From Bacillota bacterium (GTDB lineage: Bacteria > Bacillota > Clostridia > Peptostreptococcales > Anaerovoracaceae): a stretch of DNA of 44,679 bases. Below the pieces are notes generated by a model that saw nothing but the letters and a program-made list of their open reading frames with translations, made no database searches and was not told the DNA's origin. The stretch is taken from positions 1 to 44,679 of the forward strand of contig JAEXBK010000071.1 of assembly GCA_023394035.1 (NCBI GenBank). The letters are read 5' to 3'. Shown piece after piece: positions 6,465 to 15,676 of the stretch. The position numbers and the translations under genes were made by a program. How positions within the stretch are numbered: the first letter of the stretch is position 1; every line of letters begins with the position of its first letter.

Positions 6465-7652
6465 TTATCCCTTTATTTCTATGATTTCCTCGGAGTTTAT
6501 TGCCTCCTCTATCAGTCGTTCAGTATCGAGCTTTGATGCCGAGGCTTCGATCTTCGCAAGCGACGGTTTTGTTGAAGGATGCTTAGGAAGAAATACCGTG
6601 CAGCAATCCTCGTATGGCTCTATTGATTTCTCAAACGTGCCTATTTCCTTCGCCTTTTCCATTATATCAACCTTATCAAGAGCGATCAAAGGTCGCATCA
6701 CCGGCATCTCCACGCACCTGTCGGTCACAGTCAAGGCTTCCGCAGTCTGGCTTGCCACCTGACCCAGGTTCTCACCTGTTATAAGCATCATCGCACCGCA
6801 TGACTTTGCTATGCGCTCGGCTATCATCATCATGAAGCGTCTTACATGTATAGTTGTTTCAGGTTCAGGGCAGTTCTGCACTATCGCTTCCTGAATCGGA
6901 AGAACGTTTATAACGTGCATTCTGAAATTGCCGCAGTACGACGCAACTATACCCGCAAGCTCTTCAACTTTTTCCTGCGCTCTCGGTGACGTATACGGAT
7001 ATGAATGAAAATGAACCGCTTCGAGCATCATGCCGCGCTTTGCCATCATCCATGCCGCCACAGGAGAGTCTATGCCGCCTGAAAGCAGTATAAGCCCCTT
7101 TCCGTTCGTACCGAGAGGAAGTCCTCCGAAGCCGGCTATCTTATCCGTATATATGTATGATTTGTCATGTCTCACATCAACAAATATCCTTGCATCAGGC
7201 TCGTGAACATCGACCGTCAAAACCTTGCAGCCTTTTAGTATCGCCGCTCCGATCAGCCTTCCTATTTCAGGCGATTTTACCGGAAAATTCTTGTCGGCGC
7301 GCTTTGCCTCGACTTTAAATGTCTTTATTCCCTTCTCATCTATCAAAGACTTCACGAATGACACCGCTTCTTCACCTATAGATTCGAGAGCGGACTCCGC
7401 CTCAACTGCCGGGCTTATCGACGCTACGCCGAATACCTTTGATATTTCAGCGGCAACGGTTTTGTGCGCAAATGTCTTATCAAATGTAACGTATATCAGA
7501 CCCTCGTGGCGTTTGACGTCTGCCGCTCCGAGATCCGATGCTTTCAGTCTTTTTTTTATGCGTTCGACAAGCATGCGTTCAAAGTACGGTTTGTTCATTC
7601 CCTTCAGCGCAACTTCTCCGCACCTTACTATTAATATATTTTTTTCGTTCAT
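6465..7652 (-). CDS. thiI: tRNA 4-thiouridine synthetase ThiI
   Basis: A 395-residue protein: N-terminal ferredoxin-like and THUMP RNA-binding region (about 1-165), then the PP-loop ATPase motif SGGIDSPVA at 191-199, and CCTVFLPKHPSTKP with paired cysteines at about 350-351. It adenylates U8 of tRNA and transfers sulfur from a cysteine desulfurase. It lacks the C-terminal rhodanese domain of the E. coli protein, which is normal in Firmicutes, where the adjacent NifS-type desulfurase serves it. It begins 27 nt after nifS, supporting that partnership. Confidence 0.95.
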   Translation of the reverse strand: MNEKNILIVRCGEVALKGMNKPYFERMLVERIKKRLKASDLGAADVKRHEGLIYVTFDKTFAHKTVAAEISKVFGVASISPAVEAESALESIGEEAVSFVKSLIDEKGIKTFKVEAKRADKNFPVKSPEIGRLIGAAILKGCKVLTVDVHEPDARIFVDVRHDKSYIYTDKIAGFGGLPLGTNGKGLILLSGGIDSPVAAWMMAKRGMMLEAVHFHSYPYTSPRAQEKVEELAGIVASYCGNFRMHVINVLPIQEAIVQNCPEPETTIHVRRFMMMIAERIAKSCGAMMLITGENLGQVASQTAEALTVTDRCVEMPVMRPLIALDKVDIMEKAKEIGTFEKSIEPYEDCCTVFLPKHPSTKPSLAKIEASASKLDTERLIEEAINSEEIIEIKG

Positions 7653-7679
7653 ATCAATTCCCCGTATATTCCTTTTATA

Positions 7680-8816
7680 TCATCTGTAGCTTCCGAGTTT
7701 CCTGAATCCTTCTACAGCCTCTTTCAGTTTTTCTGCCGTATAGTCCATTTCTTCGACCGTGTTATACATGCCGAAGCTGAAGCGTATGGCACCCTCCGTT
7801 TCCTTGTCGCTCAAGCCCATCGCCTTGAGAACGTGGCTCGCACCTTTTTTCCCTGAGGAACAGGCTGAGCCTGACGATACCATTATTCCGGACTGCTCCA
7901 GCCTGTGAAGTATTACTTCAGACCTCGTTCCTAAGAACGAAACGTTCAAAATAGCACTTGAACCGTTCTCAGGGCTGTTTATCCTTATATCGCTTATACT
8001 GTCATTTATATTGCTAAGAAGCCTTTCCTTTGCAGTTGCAATGCTTCTGCGTATGGATTCTTTGTTTTTAAGATAATGTTCCGCCGCTATTCCAAAGCCG
8101 ACGATTCCCGGAATATTCTCTGTTCCAGAGCGCAAGCCCTTTTCCTGCCCACCACCGAAAAGAATCGGCAGAGGCTTTGACCTTTTTGAAAAACAAAGCG
8201 CGCCTACGCCCTTCGGTCCATGTATTTTATGTGCACTCAGCGAAATCATATCTGCATAACCGGCTTTTATGTCTGTTTTCCCAAAGCCCTGGACAGCATC
8301 CGTATGAAAAGCAGCCTCTCCTTTAAGAGCATTTATTTCTTTTACAGGCATTATGCTTCCGGTTTCGTTATTTACGCTCATTATTGATATAAGCACGGTT
8401 TTTTCGTTAATACATGCCTTCAGTTCTTCAAGGTCTATCATGCAGCTTTTGTCTACATTCAGGTAATGAACCTTTGCGCCAAGGGTTTCAAGATGCCTGC
8501 ACGCTTCGAGAACCGCAGGATGCTCAACCTTACTTGTAATGATCTCATTGCCTTTTCTCATACGGCTTCTGTATGCTCCGATAATTGCGAGGTTGTCGCT
8601 TTCTGTACCGCATGACGTAAATACAATTTCCGACGGATCCGCATCAATAGCTAATGCAATTCTCGCCCTGGCTTTTTTCAGTTCTTTTTCGGCGTTTAAC
8701 CCGAATGAATGAAGCGATGACGAATTTCCGTATTCATTCGTCATTACATTCATCATTTCTCTTGCAGCTTCCTCCGACACTCTCGTCGTTGCGCTGTTGT
8801 CAAGATAAACAACCAT
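7680..8816 (-). CDS. nifS: Cysteine desulfurase (NifS/IscS-like), partner of ThiI
   Basis: A 378-residue PLP enzyme. It has YLDNSATT at the N-terminus, the Schiff-base lysine in SLSAHKIHGPKG, and the catalytic cysteine loop SSGSACSSGKKG. The adjacent thiI and the usual nifS-thiI pairing suggest it supplies sulfur for tRNA thiolation rather than general Fe-S assembly, although it may do both. The start at 8816 (MVVYLDN) has GGAGG 6 nt upstream; a 14-codon upstream extension would be encoded by the rny terminator hairpin and is rejected. Confidence 0.93.
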   Translation of the reverse strand: MVVYLDNSATTRVSEEAAREMMNVMTNEYGNSSSLHSFGLNAEKELKKARARIALAIDADPSEIVFTSCGTESDNLAIIGAYRSRMRKGNEIITSKVEHPAVLEACRHLETLGAKVHYLNVDKSCMIDLEELKACINEKTVLISIMSVNNETGSIMPVKEINALKGEAAFHTDAVQGFGKTDIKAGYADMISLSAHKIHGPKGVGALCFSKRSKPLPILFGGGQEKGLRSGTENIPGIVGFGIAAEHYLKNKESIRRSIATAKERLLSNINDSISDIRINSPENGSSAILNVSFLGTRSEVILHRLEQSGIMVSSGSACSSGKKGASHVLKAMGLSDKETEGAIRFSFGMYNTVEEMDYTAEKLKEAVEGFRKLGSYR

Positions 8817-8828
8817 CTGTTTCCTCCG

Positions 8829-8856
8829 TAAAAAATGCTCCCCGCAAGCGGGGAGC
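8829..8856 (-). terminator. Intrinsic terminator after rny, upstream of nifS
   Basis: Perfect 9-bp stem GCTCCCCGC/GCGGGGAGC with a 2-nt nominal loop (effectively a CUUG tetraloop), followed on the minus strand by ATTTTTT. It ends only 12 nt before the nifS start, so nifS-thiI would depend on readthrough or an internal promoter. Confidence 0.85.
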
Positions 8857-8875
8857 AAAATCTTGATTGTTATCG

Positions 8876-10429
8876 CTATTTAGCGTAGTCTATAGCTCTT
8901 GTCTCTCTGACTACATTAACCTTAATCTGTCCCGGATATTCAAGTTCCGATTCAATCTTCTTCGATATGTCTCTTGCAAGAAGTGCAATGCAATCGTCAC
9001 TGACCTCATCAGGGTTCGCGATTATTCTGATTTCACGACCTGCCTGAATAGCAAATGATTTTTCCACTCCAGGCGTTGTGTTGGCAATTTCCTCAAGCTT
9101 TTCGAGACGCTTGATATATACATCAAGTGTTTCGCGCCTTGCACCTGGCCTTGCAGCGGAAAGTGCGTCTGCCGCAGCAATAAGCACAGCCTCTGCCGAG
9201 GTCGGTTCATAGTCTCCGTGATGAGCCGCCATCGCATTTATAACGGCATCGGTTTCCTTGTATTTCTTGAGTACCGAGATTCCGATATCAACGTGAGTAC
9301 CCTCAAACTCGTGGTCGAGAGCTTTGCCTATGTCGTGAAGAAGTCCCGCACGCTTTGCAAGCTTGACATTCATTCCGAGCTCTCCTGCCATGAGACCGGC
9401 AAGATGAGCAACCTCTACCGAGTGATTAAGCACATTCTGCCCATATGAGGTACGGTATTTGAGACGACCTATCAGCTTGATAAGCTCAGGATGGAGATTA
9501 TGTATACCAACTTCGAATGTAGCTCTTTCGCCTTCTTCTTTGATGATATTGTTTACCTCGCGTTCAGCCTTGTTTACCATTTCCTCTATGCGAGCCGGAT
9601 GTATTCTTCCGTCTGTTATGAGCTTCTCGAGAGCTACTCTTGCGATTTCGCGTCTTACAGGATCAAAGCCCGAGATTATAACAGCTTCAGGCGTATCGTC
9701 TATGATAAGGTCTACACCGGTCTGAGTTTCTATAGCTCTGATGTTTCGACCTTCTCTTCCGATTATACGTCCCTTCATTTCATCGTTAGGAAGCGGTACT
9801 ACAGATACTGTTGATTCTGCAACCTGATCTGCCGCACATCTCTGAATTGCTCCTACGATTATTCCCTTTGCCTTTGTTTCGGCTTCTTCTTTTGCCTTCG
9901 CTTCTATATCCTTTATCATGAGCGAAGCATCATGGCGAACGTCTTTTTCGATTTCCTCGAGCAGAATCTGCTTCGCCTCGTCTGCCGTAAGTCCGGAAAT
10001 TCTCTCGAGCTCTACTACCTTCTTTTCGAGGAAACTGTCGATTTCTTTTTTCTTGGCAGCTATTTCCTGTTGCTGACGATTGATGTTTTCTTCTTTTTTC
10101 TCAATTCCTTCAAGCTTGCGATCTACGGATTCTTCTTTCTGAGTAATCCTGCGCTCTGTACGATTGATCTCGTTTCTTCTCTCTCTTACCTCTTTGTCAA
10201 CTTCGTTTCTTAAGCGGTGAGCCTCTTCTTTTGCTTCAAGGATCTTTTCCTTTTCGATCGTTTCGGATTTTTTCTCTGCGTCAAGAATCAGATTTTTCGC
10301 CTTCTGTTCTGCGCTTCCGATTATCTTTTCACTTACATTTTTTCTGTAAATATATCCGATGAACAGTCCAAGGACCAGAGTAATAAACGCAATTATCAGT
10401 GATATTATTAGTGATACTGGTGTTCCCAC
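8876..10429 (-). CDS. rny: Ribonuclease Y
   Basis: A 517-residue RNase Y with the standard order: N-terminal transmembrane anchor (about 6-27), a long charged coiled coil (about 30-190), a KH domain (NDEMKGRIIGREGRNIRAIE), and an HD domain with LLHDIGKALDHE and the AAHHGD histidines. It is the membrane-bound endonuclease that starts mRNA decay in Firmicutes. The start is GTG at 10429 with AGGAGG 7 nt upstream. It has its own strong promoter, which overlaps that of rodA in the other direction. Confidence 0.96.
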   Translation of the reverse strand: MGTPVSLIISLIIAFITLVLGLFIGYIYRKNVSEKIIGSAEQKAKNLILDAEKKSETIEKEKILEAKEEAHRLRNEVDKEVRERRNEINRTERRITQKEESVDRKLEGIEKKEENINRQQQEIAAKKKEIDSFLEKKVVELERISGLTADEAKQILLEEIEKDVRHDASLMIKDIEAKAKEEAETKAKGIIVGAIQRCAADQVAESTVSVVPLPNDEMKGRIIGREGRNIRAIETQTGVDLIIDDTPEAVIISGFDPVRREIARVALEKLITDGRIHPARIEEMVNKAEREVNNIIKEEGERATFEVGIHNLHPELIKLIGRLKYRTSYGQNVLNHSVEVAHLAGLMAGELGMNVKLAKRAGLLHDIGKALDHEFEGTHVDIGISVLKKYKETDAVINAMAAHHGDYEPTSAEAVLIAAADALSAARPGARRETLDVYIKRLEKLEEIANTTPGVEKSFAIQAGREIRIIANPDEVSDDCIALLARDISKKIESELEYPGQIKVNVVRETRAIDYAK

Positions 10430-10498
10430 TGATGCACCTCCTTCTTTATTGACTTGTCTTTATTTTTAAGGCTTAAATGTGCCTGTTCAATATAGAAC

Positions 10499-10528
10499 TT
10501 GCCATACTTCAACAAATTATATTATAAT
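10499..10528 (+). promoter_or_regulatory. Promoter of rodA
   Basis: TTGCCA (10499-10504), 18-nt spacer, TATAAT (10523-10528). Predicted start near 10535, leader of about 34 nt. Confidence 0.65.
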
Positions 10529-10550
10529 GTTCAATAAGATAAAATGTCAA
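10521..10550 (-). promoter_or_regulatory. Promoter of rny
   Basis: On the minus strand consensus TTGACA (10550-10545), 18-nt spacer, consensus TATAAT (10526-10521). Its -10 overlaps that of the rodA promoter by four bases within ATTATAAT, so the two are mutually interleaved. Confidence 0.75.
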
Positions 10551-10568
10551 GAATCTTGGAGTAAAAGC

Positions 10569-11672
10569 ATGAACTATTTTTCATATATTCGAAAAAATGT
10601 TGATAAAACGGTCTGCATTATAGTTGCGGCACTTGCAGGCTTAAGCATCCTGATGATAGGAAGCACAACCGTGGATGTAAACTTCTTTTCACGCAGCGTA
10701 ATCGTTCAGACTGCGGCATATATAATCGGTATATGCGCTATAATCGTATTGATGCGCTATAACTATACTATATTTCAGGATATAACAAAGTGGATCTATA
10801 TCGGTTCCGTTCTTTTCCTGCTTACGGTATATATTCCGGGTCTCGGGAAAGAGCAGTTCGGATCTCGTGCATGGATAAGCTTGGGCGTCACTGATTTTCA
10901 GCCGTCAGAGCTCGTCAAGATTACCTTTTTGTTCATAATGGCTGACTACCTGACAAAGAATCAGGATAAGCTTTACGACTTTAAGTCCGTCGTAAAAGCC
11001 GCTCTCATAGCCGCCCCTATTATACTGATAGTTCTTAAAGAGGATCTCGGAAGCGCCCTCGTTTTCATTTCCATTTGGATAGTCATGGTATTTTTCGCAG
11101 GTGTAAACGTAAAAGCCTTCGCAAAGCTCTTTGCACTTGGCGCAACCATGGTGCCTGTTGCATATCTCTTTATGGCAGATTATCAGAAGCAGCGTATCGA
11201 AGCCTTCCTTCACCCCGAAAACCTGAGTCTTTACGGGAACTGGCAGGTATGGCAATCAAAGGTCGCAATCGGCTCCGGCGGTCTATTCGGCAAGGGGCTT
11301 TTTAACGGCACACAAAAAAGTCTGGACTTCATTCCGGTCCAGACAAGCGATTTTATATTTTCAGTTATAGGCGAAGAGCTCGGTCTTCTCGGCGGTCTTA
11401 TTGTAATAAGCCTTTACGGCGTTCTGTTAGTCAGGGTCATGCACATAGTCCGCGGCTCCGTTGATTTTTACGGTGCGCTCATAGCCTCCGGGATAATAGG
11501 AATGTTGATATTCCAAATCTTCGAAAACATAGCCATGACTATGGGGTTGATGCCGGTAACAGGAATCACTCTTCCTTTCCTGAGCTATGGAGGCTCTTCC
11601 GTCGTGTCTAACATGATAGCAATAGGGCTCATCCTAAACATTGCTTCAAGAAGCAAAAAGATCAAATTCTGA
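10569..11672 (+). CDS. rodA: SEDS-family peptidoglycan glycosyltransferase RodA/FtsW
   Basis: A 367-residue membrane protein with about ten transmembrane helices. SEDS signatures include DFQPSELVKI, KEDLGSALVF, the extracellular loop with IGSGGLFGKGLFNGTQKSLDFIP (split here: GSGGLFGKG then SLDFIPVQTSDFIFSV) and the C-terminal GITLPFLSYGGSSVVSNM. It polymerises lipid II with a class B PBP; the PBP2 gene lies close by on the other strand, which favours RodA over FtsW or SpoVE. The start at 10569 follows TTGGAG; the 30 codons upstream are leader sequence. It ends directly against the convergent minD stop with no gap. Confidence 0.88.
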   Translation: MNYFSYIRKNVDKTVCIIVAALAGLSILMIGSTTVDVNFFSRSVIVQTAAYIIGICAIIVLMRYNYTIFQDITKWIYIGSVLFLLTVYIPGLGKEQFGSRAWISLGVTDFQPSELVKITFLFIMADYLTKNQDKLYDFKSVVKAALIAAPIILIVLKEDLGSALVFISIWIVMVFFAGVNVKAFAKLFALGATMVPVAYLFMADYQKQRIEAFLHPENLSLYGNWQVWQSKVAIGSGGLFGKGLFNGTQKSLDFIPVQTSDFIFSVIGEELGLLGGLIVISLYGVLLVRVMHIVRGSVDFYGALIASGIIGMLIFQIFENIAMTMGLMPVTGITLPFLSYGGSSVVSNMIAIGLILNIASRSKKIKF

Positions 11673-12413
11673 TTATTTAAGTCCCTCGTATTTTTCGTTC
11701 AGCAGTCTTTCTGCTATGTTAATGAAATTTTCCTCTATATATGTCCCTTTTTTGAGAACGATAGGTATACCGAGATTCGTTGATATTTTTATGTTCTGAT
11801 CGTTATGTATCACGCCTGCAAGAGGGGCTTTCAGCATTGCCGTAATTTCTCTGAGCTTCGGAGCATACCCTGCCGCCATAAGCTCGGCATCAACATTATT
11901 TATGACAAGATGTCGTTTCTCTATTCCGAGAGAAACTATCTGTCTGTCAAGCGTATCGGCATCTCTGATTGACGAATAGTCAGGGTTAACCACAAGGATT
12001 GCCTCATCAGCACCTGCTGAAGCAAGTACAAGCGCATCATCTATACCGGAAGGTGAATCTATTATTATATAATCATAGAGCTCGCTCAATTTTTTGCACA
12101 ATACCTTCATATGGAGAGGCGTAAGGCATCCGTCGCTTCTTGTCGGTGAGGCTGCCATAATATAGAGATTTTCAAATCTTTTATCTCTGATAAGAGCCTG
12201 CTTTATTCTGCAAAGTCCTGTCAGGACATCATAAACATCATATACGACGTTATTCTCAAGTCCAAAATAAAGGTCGAGGTTTCTAAGTCCCATATCAAGG
12301 TCTATCAAAACCACACTGAAGCCTTTTCTCGCTAATGTCGCTCCGAAATTGACAGAAAACATCGTCTTTCCTGTCCCCCCTTTGCCGGAAGCCACAACAT
12401 AAACCTTACCCAT
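11673..12413 (-). CDS. minD: Septum site-determining ATPase MinD-like
   Basis: A 246-residue deviant Walker-A ATPase: KGGTGKT near the N-terminus, LIDLDMGLRNLD, IIIDSPSGID (MinD normally has IIxDxPAG) and VVNPDYSSIRDAD. The C-terminal helix (about EENFINIAERLLNEKYEGLK) is the place of the membrane-targeting sequence, although it is less basic than usual. MinD positions division-site inhibition. No minC or minE is adjacent; it closes the mre-PBP2 operon, 24 nt after PBP2. The ATG at 12413 is chosen because GGAGG lies 5 nt before it; the upstream TTG would overlap that ribosome site. A ParA/FlhG-type relative is a less likely alternative. Confidence 0.8.
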   Translation of the reverse strand: MGKVYVVASGKGGTGKTMFSVNFGATLARKGFSVVLIDLDMGLRNLDLYFGLENNVVYDVYDVLTGLCRIKQALIRDKRFENLYIMAASPTRSDGCLTPLHMKVLCKKLSELYDYIIIDSPSGIDDALVLASAGADEAILVVNPDYSSIRDADTLDRQIVSLGIEKRHLVINNVDAELMAAGYAPKLREITAMLKAPLAGVIHNDQNIKISTNLGIPIVLKKGTYIEENFINIAERLLNEKYEGLK

Positions 12414-12437
12414 TCTTTCCTCCAACCGTTTATTACA

Positions 12438-15176
12438 TCACTGCCATTTATTCGAGCCGGTATTTTCTGTCCCTACGTGCTTCTTTTCTACACCGGTGTT
12501 ATTCTCAAAATACGCTTTATAAATGTCTGCTACCGGTTCACCCACTTCTGAAGCAAGTCCCCCCTCCGGCAGCATAATTACGACACACACCTGAGGATCG
12601 TCCTTAGGTGCAAGGGTAACTATCCACGCAAAATCATCGTAAGTTTCTTTATACCTGTTTATGATATTCATCGTAATGTTGTAATCGCTCACTTCGATCA
12701 GCGCATCATCTATTACGTTTTCCTCTGTCAGATATTCATCTGCCTTTTTGATTAGCTCTTTTGCCTTCTCCTGTACCTGATCCCACGTAACTGAAGTTCC
12801 GGCATATGAGTTGATTTCCTCTAAATGCTCCTTAAGGTATTCAACTTCGCTTTCAGGCTGCTTAATAGCCTGATACTGAGCCGTTCCTGTTTTTCCTATG
12901 ACGTCATATGGAAGTGTACCGAGATTTGCGGCAAGACTTCCCTTTAAGCATACGCGCCTCATACCCGTCTTTACGGCTTCTATGTCCTCCTTCGGGGTAT
13001 TCGTATTAAAAGGCTCCGGCTTTATGGTCTTCCCCTTACCTTCAACACCGTATACGAGATTTACATTATTTCTTATTCCGTCATTTCCTATAGTTGCTAT
13101 ATAGTTTGCCACCTGTATAGGAGTATATGCGTTGTCACCCTGACCGATTGATACGTTAAATACGTCAAATTCGGTCCATTTTGTAAAATTGAAATAATCG
13201 AATTTTACCATCATGGCGCATGCTTCCGCCTGATCCTCGAGAACATCGGTCTTTGTTCTCACAAGCTCAGTCAGCTCATTAAACTCCGGATTGTCGTAAA
13301 TCCAACCTACGATAGTTGAAATATTCTTCGAAAGCTTGTCTTTGTCATTATATACCTCCGGCGGGAAGTATACTCTTGCTTTTTCGTATAACGCATATGA
13401 AAGTGACTGTTTATATGCCTCGGTTTTCTTTTCCTTAGATACGCCGGGTCTTACGGTTTCGCCTATTTCTATTCCGGTCGGCTGGTCAAGTCCATAGTCA
13501 TGTGCTTTTGCTATTATATCATCTATTGAAATATCTTTGTGGTATCCAAGAGATGTTTCGTTTATATAATCCCAGTTTGTTGCTATACATGCAAAATAGT
13601 AGTTGCATGAATTGCCCATTCCGTATTCGAGATCTTCAAATCCGTCAGTTCCCTTATAAGCATTCCATGTATAACAACCGAAAACGGATGTGCCTATCTT
13701 GATGAAGCCTTTGTCCTGTATCCTTAGATTCGGGTTAAGTCCGCAGCTGAGAGCTGTTATCGCCGTAAGAGGCTTAAATGTCGATCCCGGCGACACCGCA
13801 GCTCTTGTAGCATTATTAAAAAGCGGTGCAGGCGAAAATGCCGCACGAGGATTTTCCGGCTGCACGGCAGCCCATTCCTTTGAGGATATGCCGTCGGCAA
13901 AGGAATTTATGTCAAAGTCGGGATAGCTCGCCATCGCAAGCACATCGGCAGTCTTGACATCAAGTACAACCGCAGCTCCGCTTCTTGCATGTTCCGTTCC
14001 TTTGACGGCTTTTTCGAGAGCTTTTTCGACCGCCTGCTGAAGCTTTAGCTGCATAGTAAGATAAACATCATTACCTTTTTTGCCTTCGTTCTCGTTCAGG
14101 GTAGAAACATATTCACCGTTGCTATTGATCATTATGGTTTTTACGCCTGCTGTACCGTGCAGAGATTCCTCCATGGCACCTTCTATTCCGTCCTTACCGA
14201 CAAGATCAGTTGTTAGGTAGTTTCTATCCTTGATGTAATAATCCGATTCGCTTTCTGAAATCGAGCCTAAATATCCTATTATGTGGCATGCCGTTTTACC
14301 GTTAGGATAGTAACGCTCCGTCTCCGGTGAAACGGTTACCCCTGCAAGATTCTGTTCTTCGAAATATATTACGCTTTGGTTACTTATGCCTACGGCAATC
14401 GTAATCGGAAGATAACGCTTAAAGTTTTGCTCCGAGATCTTGTTTCTTACGACAAATATTTTTCTTGCTTCAGTATCCGAAAGGTTTTTGTCTACATAAT
14501 AAGATTCTCTGAGCTCTTCGAAGCATTTCTTTGGGTCGATGCCTTTGCTCACATCATTTTTGCTGAAGCCGAATCGCAAAAGAAAGTTTTCGAGATCGGA
14601 TTCAAATGTAAACTTCATCTTCTTTATGTTTATAGGAAGATATATGTTGTATCGTTCGTTAAGGGTCTTGTTTGCCTCATATCTATCGGCCTTAGGATCT
14701 ATCGAGTATGTTGTCCTGTAATTATTAAATACGTCTTCGGCTGTAGCCTCAGGAGAAAAATTATGATTCCTGAGCCATTCGCTCTGTTCATTTTTGTATG
14801 TATATGTGAAGTTTCCGTTTTCGTCTATGAGAACCGGAAAGTCATCGATAAACTCTTCGTTGTTCTCCATAAGCTTATTTATCAAAAGCAGCGAAGAATT
14901 ATTTATCTCTTCTGTCGTAAGATTGCTTGGATTAAAAACTGCCGCAAAGATCTGTCTGTTTCCCGCAAGCAGATTGCCGTCCCTGTCGTATATATTCCCT
15001 CGCGGCGCAGGAGTATATATAGTCTTGGTGTTCTGCGTGTTTTCGGCAGATGACCACTTCTCATGCTGGACTATAGTCAGCACAAACAGCCTTCCCGAAA
15101 GAAGGAGCATAAGTATAACTATAATAGTTACTATATTTCTATATCTTGAATCTATTTTTTTGAGCTTTTCGTTCAT
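12438..15176 (-). CDS. mrdA: Penicillin-binding protein 2 (class B transpeptidase, elongation)
   Basis: A 912-residue protein: cytosolic N-terminus, one membrane anchor (about 15-37), PBP dimerisation region including the conserved APRGNIYDRDG, and a transpeptidase domain with the three active motifs S465-TFK, SCN at 523-525 and KTGTAQ at 762-767. It cross-links peptidoglycan in cell elongation with RodA. It is much longer than the roughly 630 residues of E. coli PBP2; two helical inserts, between about 577 and 672 and about 770 to 848 (just after KTGTAQ), and a larger N-terminal part account for this. ATGA overlap with mreD upstream. Confidence 0.92.
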   Translation of the reverse strand: MNEKLKKIDSRYRNIVTIIVILMLLLSGRLFVLTIVQHEKWSSAENTQNTKTIYTPAPRGNIYDRDGNLLAGNRQIFAAVFNPSNLTTEEINNSSLLLINKLMENNEEFIDDFPVLIDENGNFTYTYKNEQSEWLRNHNFSPEATAEDVFNNYRTTYSIDPKADRYEANKTLNERYNIYLPINIKKMKFTFESDLENFLLRFGFSKNDVSKGIDPKKCFEELRESYYVDKNLSDTEARKIFVVRNKISEQNFKRYLPITIAVGISNQSVIYFEEQNLAGVTVSPETERYYPNGKTACHIIGYLGSISESESDYYIKDRNYLTTDLVGKDGIEGAMEESLHGTAGVKTIMINSNGEYVSTLNENEGKKGNDVYLTMQLKLQQAVEKALEKAVKGTEHARSGAAVVLDVKTADVLAMASYPDFDINSFADGISSKEWAAVQPENPRAAFSPAPLFNNATRAAVSPGSTFKPLTAITALSCGLNPNLRIQDKGFIKIGTSVFGCYTWNAYKGTDGFEDLEYGMGNSCNYYFACIATNWDYINETSLGYHKDISIDDIIAKAHDYGLDQPTGIEIGETVRPGVSKEKKTEAYKQSLSYALYEKARVYFPPEVYNDKDKLSKNISTIVGWIYDNPEFNELTELVRTKTDVLEDQAEACAMMVKFDYFNFTKWTEFDVFNVSIGQGDNAYTPIQVANYIATIGNDGIRNNVNLVYGVEGKGKTIKPEPFNTNTPKEDIEAVKTGMRRVCLKGSLAANLGTLPYDVIGKTGTAQYQAIKQPESEVEYLKEHLEEINSYAGTSVTWDQVQEKAKELIKKADEYLTEENVIDDALIEVSDYNITMNIINRYKETYDDFAWIVTLAPKDDPQVCVVIMLPEGGLASEVGEPVADIYKAYFENNTGVEKKHVGTENTGSNKWQ

Positions 15177-15676
15177 TCAAAATACCTGTTTCTTCGTACT
15201 CTCTTTACATCTTTTGCAATAAATGCAAGGATTATAACGGTTATAAGAAAATCAAGTAGTACAGCCTTATGGATCATCTTCATCATGTGCAATATGCTCC
15301 ATTTGGAGCCGAGGACAGCGTAAAGTGCCCATACAGAAAAGTTATATATGGTTATTGCGGAAACCGCTGCCGCAGCATCCGCAATAATATTTTCGACATT
15401 TATTCTATGCTTCAAAAATCTCACAAATAGAGCCGTTACGGTATATGCGAGAGCCGTTACGCCTACAAACTGTGCGTTAAAAGAATCTATTACAAGAGAC
15501 GATATACTTGCTGCGGCAAAAAAAGCGGCTGCCCTATCATCCTCCATCGCAAGAACAGCGACTATTATAAGACATAATCCCGGGTTTATCATAATTCCGC
15601 TCGGAAGCAAAAATACGATAACCGGGTGAAGCAGCAAAACAAACACCAATCCCGCATATAATATTAAGCGCTTCAT
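15173..15676 (-). CDS. mreD: Rod shape-determining protein MreD
   Basis: A 167-residue, very hydrophobic protein with about five transmembrane helices and a basic C-terminus (KDVKRVRRNRYFE). Sequence conservation in this family is low, but the size, topology and exact position between mreC and the PBP2 gene identify it. It overlaps both neighbours by 4 bp. It acts in the elongasome with MreC, RodA and PBP2. Confidence 0.88.
   Translation of the reverse strand: MKRLILYAGLVFVLLLHPVIVFLLPSGIMINPGLCLIIVAVLAMEDDRAAAFFAAASISSLVIDSFNAQFVGVTALAYTVTALFVRFLKHRINVENIIADAAAAVSAITIYNFSVWALYAVLGSKWSILHMMKMIHKAVLLDFLITVIILAFIAKDVKRVRRNRYFE

Noticed and set aside
14376..15053. A 225-codon open frame on the plus strand within the PBP2 gene
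   Set aside because: Antisense to clearly conserved coding sequence, with no ribosome site or family motif.
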